Positions 1 to 5,418 of a stretch of 5,418 nucleotides of DNA are shown here, one piece after another. The notes beneath the pieces are model-generated. The model did no database searches, was not told the origin of the DNA, and saw only the letters and a list, made by a program, of their open reading frames with translations. Position 1 is the first letter of the stretch, and each line of letters opens with the position of its first letter. Source of the stretch: Akkermansiaceae bacterium (GTDB lineage: Bacteria > Verrucomicrobiota > Verrucomicrobiia > Verrucomicrobiales > Akkermansiaceae). A program made the position numbers and the translations under genes. The stretch lies in the NCBI GenBank assembly GCA_011524615.1, contig WTJZ01000018.1, positions 1 to 5,418 on the forward strand, written 5' to 3'.

Positions 1-1706
1 GAGGAGAGATGCTCCACTTCTTAGCCAATCATGAGTTACTCGCCTCAGAACTCATGGCTCTAGTACTGCTCAAATTCCCTGACGCCCCAGATGAATACCG
101 ACGAGGAGTCTACGAGGCCATGAGAGAGGAGCAGATGCACACTCTGATGTACATGAGGCGCATGAAAGATTGTGGCATAGAGTTTGGACAGCTCCCCCTG
201 AACAGTTACTTCTGGAGACTCGTCTCTCCGATGAAGTCCCCCATGGAGTTCGTTACTAAGCTTAACCTGACCTTCGAGCAAGCGAACTTGGATTTCTCCC
301 GCCACTACGCCGCCCTCTTTCGCCAAGTCGGGGATAATAGTACCGCAGCAGTGCTGGAGAAGATCTATCAAGATGAAATCGGTCATGTCGGACACGGAAT
401 CAAATGGCTTAGAGAGTGGAAGGATCCAAAACAATCTGACTGGACCACCTACTGTCAGGGCCTAGAGCTGCCCTTCAGCGCCTCCAAGGCCAAGGGTATG
501 GCACCCTATAATCCAGAAGGCCGTCGTGCGGCAGGACTTGACGAGGAATTCATCTCTAAGCTCGCGGTCTACTCCCAGTCCAGAGGGCGAAACCCCATTG
601 CTCATTGGTTTAACCCAAATGCGGAAAAGGCCGCTCTCCTAGGGGGTAAGAATACGACACTCAGTAAAAACGAACGCGCGATCGAATCTGATCTAGAGCT
701 CCTGATGCTGCCTCTCTGTAAGCAAGACGACCTCTTACTCGTACGCCATATGCCTAGTACGGAGCACCTTACAGCTCTACGTGATCACGGCGTTACGATT
801 CCCGAGCTATTGGAGTATCATTCTCCAGAGCTCCTACAGCGAAAGCTGGGCGGCCTTCGACCATGGGCCTGGTCTCCAGACAGTAGCCATCTCCTCAGCC
901 CGCTCGCGGATCAAGTCCCCGCCTCGGTTCCAGATCAATGGCAAGCGCCACGTCCACCTCAGCTCTTCTCAAAGGAGAGTGCAGTGACCCTAAAGAACAC
1001 CCTCGCTATCCCCCACCAGAGCATCCTCTACACGGACTCGGAGAATGCCTGTCAGAGACTCGTCGCCAGCCCATCGCCACTGCGGCTCAAGGCGCCCTTC
1101 TCATGCTCAGGTCGTGGACACTTCAGATACCGTAATGCGGATGACCTCAGCAAGGCTCAACAGTTTATCGAACGAACCATCGCCCAACAGCAATCTGTCC
1201 TCATCGAACCTGAGCGGGATAAGGTTTGTGACTTCTCCGTACAATATGAACTCCACAAAGGGACTGCTAAGCTTAAGGGCTTCTGTGTCATTGATAACAC
1301 ACCTGCGGGGCAGTTCCAACAAGCGCGCGTTTCTCAAAAGTGGACCTCCCTCCTTCCTCCAGAAGTACCCGCCTTTCTGTTCACTACAGCCGATATCCCA
1401 GGCTGGTACAACGAGCGCATCCCTGCCGCCCTTGCGGAACTCTATCCAGAGTATTCCGGCCCGCTCGGCATCGACTCTATGGTCTACCGTGATGCCCAAG
1501 GCGAACTCGCGCTCGAGACCATCGTCGAGATCAACCCTCGCTACACCATGGGGAGGGTTGCGCTAGAGTCGCTCAAGATGCTCAACCTCTATCAGGGAGC
1601 GCTCACAATACTCCCCATATCTCAACCTCCCCCTGCCGACTCGATCCCGCTGACGGATGCTACTAGAAATCATACTCTCATAGCATACTTCAAGAAAAGC
1701 CTGTAA
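1..1706 (+). CDS. DUF455 ferritin-like diiron domain fused to an ATP-grasp ligase domain (5' end cut off by the window)
   Basis: Residues are counted from the ATG at 9, but this is probably not the true start. The frame is open to the window edge, and residue 3 onward (HFLANHELLASEL) already lies inside the first conserved helix of DUF455, so some N-terminal residues are missing. Residues 1 to about 205 are the DUF455 four-helix domain. A ferritin-type metal set is visible: E9 or E14, E41xxH44, E90 and E123xxH126, spaced as for a diiron site. Residues about 228-530 resemble an ATP-grasp module: a Rossmann-like lead-in (DDLLLVRHMPS, 240-250), a probable ATP-binding lysine K361 before a small-residue loop (SCSGRG), an acidic hinge near E400, D489, and the metal-binding E507-I-N509-P-R511. 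The family suggests a cytosolic oxidase/ligase that uses ATP to join a carboxylate to an amine or thiol. The substrate cannot be read from the sequence. DUF455 is confident, ATP-grasp good, overall function unknown. No signal peptide or membrane helix is visible. Confidence 0.85.
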   Translation, partial: GEMLHFLANHELLASELMALVLLKFPDAPDEYRRGVYEAMREEQMHTLMYMRRMKDCGIEFGQLPLNSYFWRLVSPMKSPMEFVTKLNLTFEQANLDFSRHYAALFRQVGDNSTAAVLEKIYQDEIGHVGHGIKWLREWKDPKQSDWTTYCQGLELPFSASKAKGMAPYNPEGRRAAGLDEEFISKLAVYSQSRGRNPIAHWFNPNAEKAALLGGKNTTLSKNERAIESDLELLMLPLCKQDDLLLVRHMPSTEHLTALRDHGVTIPELLEYHSPELLQRKLGGLRPWAWSPDSSHLLSPLADQVPASVPDQWQAPRPPQLFSKESAVTLKNTLAIPHQSILYTDSENACQRLVASPSPLRLKAPFSCSGRGHFRYRNADDLSKAQQFIERTIAQQQSVLIEPERDKVCDFSVQYELHKGTAKLKGFCVIDNTPAGQFQQARVSQKWTSLLPPEVPAFLFTTADIPGWYNERIPAALAELYPEYSGPLGIDSMVYRDAQGELALETIVEINPRYTMGRVALESLKMLNLYQGALTILPISQPPPADSIPLTDATRNHTLIAYFKKSL

Positions 1707-1731
1707 GATACTAAAATAGATCGCCATATTT

Positions 1732-1743
1732 GTGACATTTCAC
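1732..1743. promoter_or_regulatory. Small dyad GTGA-N4-TCAC, possible operator upstream of the ammonium sensor gene
   Basis: The sequence reads GTGACATTTCAC, a perfect 4-base inverted repeat around a 4-base spacer, lying 40 bases before the ATG at 1784. The half-sites resemble those of Crp/Fnr-family regulators, but the spacer is shorter than the usual 6 bases of a CRP site. Its left part, GTGACA, also matches five of six bases of a sigma-70 -35 box. With arms this short, chance is a serious alternative. Confidence 0.2.
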
Positions 1744-1758
1744 TTCTCCCTTTCGGTC

Positions 1759-1767
1759 TATTATATT
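1759..1767 (+). promoter_or_regulatory. Probable -10 promoter element for the ammonium sensor kinase
   Basis: TATTATATT sits in the most AT-rich part of the 77-base gap and contains two overlapping five-of-six matches to TATAAT (1759-1764 and 1762-1767). Transcription starting about 7 bases downstream would leave a leader of only about 10-15 bases before the ATG at 1784. That would fit the absence of a Shine-Dalgarno sequence. The best -35-like hexamer, GTGACA at 1732-1737, is 21 bases away, which is longer than the standard 17, so the promoter may depend on an activator or the -35 assignment may be wrong. Confidence 0.35.
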
Positions 1768-1783
1768 AAACTATCTCTTACCT

Positions 1784-4700
1784 ATGACACAAACAGACCT
1801 CTTATGGATCCTTATTGCTACGATTCTAGTACTCTTTATGCAGGTAGGCTTCCTCTGCTTGGAGGCGGGTTATGTGAGATCCAAGAATAGAATCAATGTC
1901 GCCCTGAAGAACATCGGGGACTTCCTGATTGCAGGCCTAATCTTCAGTAGCGTAGGGCTAGGGCTCATGTTCGGGGTCAACATTATCCAGCTTGACGACC
2001 TATCTAGCCCTCAGACGCAAGAGCTCTTAATTATGTCTCTCTTCCAACTCAGCTTTGCTGGAACCGCATCCACCATTGCCTCCGGAGCGGTCGCGGAACG
2101 GATGCAATATAAGTCATACCTGCTCATGTGCGCGATTCTAGCTGGCTTGATTTACCCCATTATTGGACAATGGTCTTGGGGGAGCTCCTTAGGTGGCACA
2201 CCAGGATGGCTCGAGTCTCTCCACTTCGTTGACTTTGCGGGATCTACCGTTGTGCACTGTATTGGTGGAGCGGCCTCTCTCGCAGCCTGTATTATAATCG
2301 GCCCACGCTTGAATAAGTTCAGTAGTAAGAAGTCTTCCTTTCAATCCAATGACCCGACCTTTGCTGCTCTGGGACTAGGTATTATTTGGCTCGGCTGGTG
2401 TGGATTCAATGGAGGTAGTACAGGAGGGTTCAACGCCCTTGTCCCCCTCGTCATCTATAATACGATTATTGGAGGCATCGGTGGAGGGATCGGCGCAGCG
2501 ATCATCACGGTCGCTCATAGTAGAGGGACCTTCCATTACTCTCCTATCTTTACGGGCATCGTTGCAGGTCTCGTCTCTGTGACTGCTGGGGCGGCCTATC
2601 TAGAGCCTGTAGACGCCTTGATCATCTCGTCGATCGGAGGGGTCTTATCATACTACAGTGTCCTCCTGCTCGAGAGAAAGAAGATCGACGATGTCGTCTC
2701 CGCGGTCTCCTCACATCTGACTCCGGGTATCTGGGGCACGATTGCACTCGCTTTCTTTGTCAGTGATCGTGCAGATCTTCCCCAGTGGGACGAGTTGGAC
2801 TTATTAGCCAGACTACAGGCCCAAGCTACTGGGGTCTCAGTGAGTGTCATTGCCGCGTTTAGCTCCGTCTATCTCATCCTGAAGGTGCTCGATCTATTCT
2901 GGAACTTAAGGGTATCAGAACACGATGAACAGATCGGCCTAAACATCGCCGAGCACGGAGCGGTCTCCTCTACCGCAGCACTCATTGATGCGATGAAAGA
3001 GCAGGCCAACTCTCAAAACTTTTCTAAGCATGTCGACGTCGATCATGACTCTTCAGCTGGCCAAATCGGGACTATGTATAATCACGTACTCGATCGGGTC
3101 AACCAGCTCAGTGACGAGGAGAGCACTCTACGCCAACAGTTAGAGGAGAACAACCAGCGGCTAGAGATTCAAAAGACCTTAGTACTATCGATTAGCAATT
3201 CCGAGTCCCTCTCAGAGAGTATCACTGAGATCACACCTATGCTTCTCAGAGACTTTCCTTTTTGTGGATTTAGGCTCCTCATGCTGGATGATAATAGCCA
3301 ATTTCACTTTACCCAATCGGGGTGGACCCATGAGGGGTATATCTACCGCGACCCTGAACAATCGTCAGATCTCAAGGTGGAGAATGCCCCATGGACTCTG
3401 ACTCCTGACATTGCGAACTCAATTATAGAGCAACAGCACTCTACTCTGACACAAGTGACGCAGCATGGTACTCATTACCACCTCATAGGGATGCCATTCT
3501 TTGTCATGGACCGCCTAGCAGGCATTCTAGAGTTCTACTCTCGAGCTCCGCTCAGTCTCTCAGAGCGCTCCCAACATTATGTCGACCTCTCCTTTATCAA
3601 GGAACTCGCTAATATCCATGAGCGAGAACGTAATACCAAGCTCCTCAAGGATTCGATCAAGCGAGCACAATCCGCCAACAAGGCCAAGTCTGAGTTCCTC
3701 GCGATGATGAGTCATGAGATCCGTACCCCTATGAATGGGGTGATCGGAATGACTGATCTCCTCCTCGCCACCGACCTAAATGAAGAACAGCATGATTATG
3801 CCCTCTCGATCAAGGAGAGCGCAGACTCACTCCTCTACGTCATTAATGACATCCTAGATTACTCCAAATACTCCAAGAGCAAATTCGAACTAGAGAACTC
3901 AGAGTTCTATCTCGACCATGTCATCGAAGGTGCCACTAAGCTCATCGCGGTCAAGGCGCTAGAGAAACAGCTAGAAATCCTCATCGATATAGATCCTGCA
4001 GTCCCAATCCTCTTCAGAGGTGACAGCTTACGACTCCGACAGATCTTACTCAATCTCCTAGGGAATGCGATCAAGTTCACCTCAGAGGGTGAGATCGTGA
4101 TCCGAATCAAACAACTCAACCATCATCTCGGGGATATGTCCGACCGCCAACGTGTTAAGCTTCAATTCGAGGTCGAAGACACAGGCATCGGAGTCCCAGA
4201 GGAGATGAAAAGTGCCCTCTTTGATAGCTTCTCGCAGGCCGACACCTCTACCACCAGAAAGTTCGGAGGTACGGGCCTAGGTCTCGCGATCTGCCGTCAA
4301 CTAGTCGAATTTATGGGGGGAGACATATGGGTAGAGAATAATGCTAAAGGAGGCGCCACCTTCAGCTTCACCGCATACTTTGACCAAACAGAAAAAGTAG
4401 AGGAAATCAAAGAACGAGACATCAACATAGAGACCTGTGTCAAGAAGTTGAGAGCCAAGCGCGTACTCGTCATAGACGATAACGATACGAACCAAAAGAT
4501 CCTCAAGGGGCAATTACGACGATGGGAGATGCTCAGCACCCATCTACAAAATCCACTCCTCTTAGAGGATCTCCTAGAACAGGAGTCTCATCCATTTGAC
4601 TTCATTATCTGTGACTTCTTGATGCCTGGCAGAAACGGGTTCGAAGTAGCTCACCTCCTCCATGCTCACCCCTTAACAATGAGAGCGGCCAAGATCCTCC

Positions 4701-5275
4701 TCTCGTCTGCGCATTTTGATAAAGCCACAAATAGTAAAGACCTAAACCTGTTCAATGCCTCTCTTAAAAAACCGTATAAGTCGAGCCACCTTCTGGACAC
4801 TCTCTATGAGTTCAACACCCAAGATAAGGACTCTCATCAGCCACGCATCCCTGCAAAGTCGACTCAGCAGCCCGCCAATGCGCTCAAAGAAACAATCGCC
4901 GATCAATACCCAATGTCGATCCTCTTCGTGGATGATAATGTCGTCAACCGCAAGCTCGGCACGCTGATTCTGAAGCGACTCGGTTACGACTGTGACCTCG
5001 CAACCAATGGCGAGGAAGCACTCCAAATGATCTATGATCACCACTATGACCTCGTCCTGATGGATGTAGAGATGCCCGTCCTAGATGGGCTCACCGCTGT
5101 CACACAGTTACGACAGTCTGAGCATCCGCACGCGCACCTCAAAGTCGTCGCTGTCACGGCCGCCGCCATGCAAGGCGACCGCGAGCGCTGCCTCCAAGCA
5201 GGAATGGACGACTACTTGACCAAACCTATCAATTCGGAGGAACTCGTCAGTACGCTCATCAAGTATGCTCCATAA
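1784..5275 (+). CDS. Ammonium transporter (Amt)-fused hybrid sensor histidine kinase with GAF and two receiver domains
   Basis: A complete 1163-residue inner-membrane protein that probably senses ammonium and starts a phosphorelay. Residues 1-392 form a full Amt domain with about 11 membrane helices. By alignment from memory with E. coli AmtB, it keeps the Phe gate (F91, F208), binding-site W132 and S212, D150 and the twin histidines H158 and H311, and ends in the Amt C-terminal signature (LRVSEH...EHG). Residues 396-445 are HAMP-like, 446-466 coiled coil and about 464-614 GAF-like. HisKA (634-699) carries phospho-acceptor H644 in SHEIRTPMNG. The HATPase (744-866) has N761, D799-T-G-I-G and GGTGLGLAI (828-836). 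REC1 (892-1010) has D898/D899, D944, S975 and K996; REC2 (1044-1163) has D1050/D1051, D1094, T1125 and K1147. No HPt or DNA-binding domain follows. The ATG at 1784 is the only plausible start: an in-frame stop lies at 1733-1735, and the Amt N-terminus begins at once without a signal peptide. There is no Shine-Dalgarno. Whether it also transports ammonium is open. Confidence 0.95.
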   Translation: MTQTDLLWILIATILVLFMQVGFLCLEAGYVRSKNRINVALKNIGDFLIAGLIFSSVGLGLMFGVNIIQLDDLSSPQTQELLIMSLFQLSFAGTASTIASGAVAERMQYKSYLLMCAILAGLIYPIIGQWSWGSSLGGTPGWLESLHFVDFAGSTVVHCIGGAASLAACIIIGPRLNKFSSKKSSFQSNDPTFAALGLGIIWLGWCGFNGGSTGGFNALVPLVIYNTIIGGIGGGIGAAIITVAHSRGTFHYSPIFTGIVAGLVSVTAGAAYLEPVDALIISSIGGVLSYYSVLLLERKKIDDVVSAVSSHLTPGIWGTIALAFFVSDRADLPQWDELDLLARLQAQATGVSVSVIAAFSSVYLILKVLDLFWNLRVSEHDEQIGLNIAEHGAVSSTAALIDAMKEQANSQNFSKHVDVDHDSSAGQIGTMYNHVLDRVNQLSDEESTLRQQLEENNQRLEIQKTLVLSISNSESLSESITEITPMLLRDFPFCGFRLLMLDDNSQFHFTQSGWTHEGYIYRDPEQSSDLKVENAPWTLTPDIANSIIEQQHSTLTQVTQHGTHYHLIGMPFFVMDRLAGILEFYSRAPLSLSERSQHYVDLSFIKELANIHERERNTKLLKDSIKRAQSANKAKSEFLAMMSHEIRTPMNGVIGMTDLLLATDLNEEQHDYALSIKESADSLLYVINDILDYSKYSKSKFELENSEFYLDHVIEGATKLIAVKALEKQLEILIDIDPAVPILFRGDSLRLRQILLNLLGNAIKFTSEGEIVIRIKQLNHHLGDMSDRQRVKLQFEVEDTGIGVPEEMKSALFDSFSQADTSTTRKFGGTGLGLAICRQLVEFMGGDIWVENNAKGGATFSFTAYFDQTEKVEEIKERDINIETCVKKLRAKRVLVIDDNDTNQKILKGQLRRWEMLSTHLQNPLLLEDLLEQESHPFDFIICDFLMPGRNGFEVAHLLHAHPLTMRAAKILLSSAHFDKATNSKDLNLFNASLKKPYKSSHLLDTLYEFNTQDKDSHQPRIPAKSTQQPANALKETIADQYPMSILFVDDNVVNRKLGTLILKRLGYDCDLATNGEEALQMIYDHHYDLVLMDVEMPVLDGLTAVTQLRQSEHPHAHLKVVAVTAAAMQGDRERCLQAGMDDYLTKPINSEELVSTLIKYAP

Positions 5276-5368
5276 CTCATCCTTCTACGCTCTCGCCCTC
5301 CACGTAAATCTTTTCCCCCTTCCGTCTTGCACCTCTAGATTTATGCGTCTACGTTGCGATCATAACTT
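5276..5368. other. Intergenic gap, pyrimidine-rich on the + strand, no clear terminator
   Basis: This 93-base gap separates the sensor kinase stop codon from the next start. About three quarters of its first 60 bases are C or T. I see no GC-rich hairpin followed by a T tract, so there is no supported intrinsic terminator. TAGATT (5336-5341) and CATAAC (5361-5366) are weak four-of-six -10 matches without a good partner. A short open frame from ATG 5343 stops after 13 codons and resembles nothing. Confidence 0.5.
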
Positions 5369-5418
5369 ATGTCACCTTCCCTAGACCTCAAAGAAGAAAT
5401 CCTACGCCTTAAGGAAGA
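5369..5418 (+). CDS. N-terminal fragment of a new gene, possibly quinolinate synthase (NadA), cut off by the window
   Basis: From the ATG at 5369 the frame stays open to the edge and reads MSPSLDLKEEILRLKE. Quinolinate synthase proteins commonly begin with a short helix of the type EIxxLKxE, leading into a conserved AVILAHxYQ segment that would lie just past this window. NadA condenses iminoaspartate with dihydroxyacetone phosphate to quinolinate in NAD synthesis, using a 4Fe-4S cluster. Only 16 residues are visible, and the pattern is also compatible with a generic charged helix, so the identification is tentative. The start is likely because it follows a 93-base gap, but no Shine-Dalgarno precedes it (upstream GCGATCATAACTT). 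Confidence 0.45.
   Translation, partial: MSPSLDLKEEILRLKE

Noticed and set aside
60..434. 124-codon open frame on the minus strand
   Set aside because: It lies opposite the strongly conserved DUF455 coding region, and its translation has no recognisable domain; it is a shadow frame.
1107..1499. 130-codon open frame on the minus strand
   Set aside because: It is antisense to the ATP-grasp coding region, with no start context and no recognisable protein features.
1045..1566. 173-codon open frame on the plus strand
   Set aside because: It is out of frame inside the ATP-grasp region. The translation is serine/arginine-rich low complexity, while the main frame there carries the clear E-x-N-P-R motif.
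2470..2500. Glycine-rich repeat-like stretch (IGGIGGGIG)
   Set aside because: This is the normal glycine-packed seventh membrane helix of Amt proteins, not a DNA repeat.
4742..5044. 100-codon open frame on the minus strand
   Set aside because: It is antisense to the REC1-REC2 region, whose plus-strand frame retains all receiver residues; a shadow frame.
5316..5327. CCCCTTCCGTCT, matching 10 of 12 bases of CCCTTTCGGTCT at 1748-1759 upstream of the sensor gene
   Set aside because: Both lie in pyrimidine-rich gaps where such matches arise easily, and their distances to the next start differ (24 versus 41 bases), so a shared regulatory element is not supported.
5276..5340. Possible intrinsic terminator after the sensor kinase
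   Set aside because: No GC-rich inverted repeat precedes the short T run at 5311-5314.

Overview
The window holds three same-strand genes and very little non-coding DNA. From left to right they are: the 3' part of a ferritin-like/ATP-grasp fusion gene (frame open at the left edge, stop at 1704-1706), a complete 1163-residue ammonium-transporter/hybrid histidine kinase fusion (1784-5275), and the first 16 codons of a third gene (from 5369) that look like the N-terminus of quinolinate synthase. The two gaps are 77 and 93 bases. No RNA gene, mobile element, CRISPR array, long repeat or convincing terminator is visible. Every other long open frame overlaps one of these genes in another frame.

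The organism looks like a free-living Gram-negative bacterium. Base composition is roughly balanced, leucine codons favour CTC/CTA, and neither visible start codon is preceded by a Shine-Dalgarno sequence. My best guess is an aquatic member of the Planctomycetes-Verrucomicrobia-Chlamydiae group, perhaps Verrucomicrobiota. This is an impression from protein style and missing ribosome binding sites, not a demonstrated assignment.

The central gene is the most informative. It joins a full 11-helix Amt channel module to a HAMP-like linker, a GAF-like domain, a HisKA/HATPase kinase core and two receiver domains. The residues that bind and conduct ammonium in Amt proteins are present, as are the kinase and receiver catalytic residues. 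It is therefore best read as a membrane ammonium sensor that feeds a phosphorelay. No HPt domain or DNA-binding output is present in the protein or in the window, so downstream partners must be elsewhere.

The left gene pairs a carboxylate-bridged diiron site (DUF455 type, related to MiaE-like ferritins) with an ATP-grasp ligase domain ending in an E-x-N-P-R metal/ATP motif. Its substrate is unknown. Nothing in the sequence ties it functionally to the ammonium sensor. The AT-rich gap between them looks like it carries its own promoter, so the two may be independently expressed.
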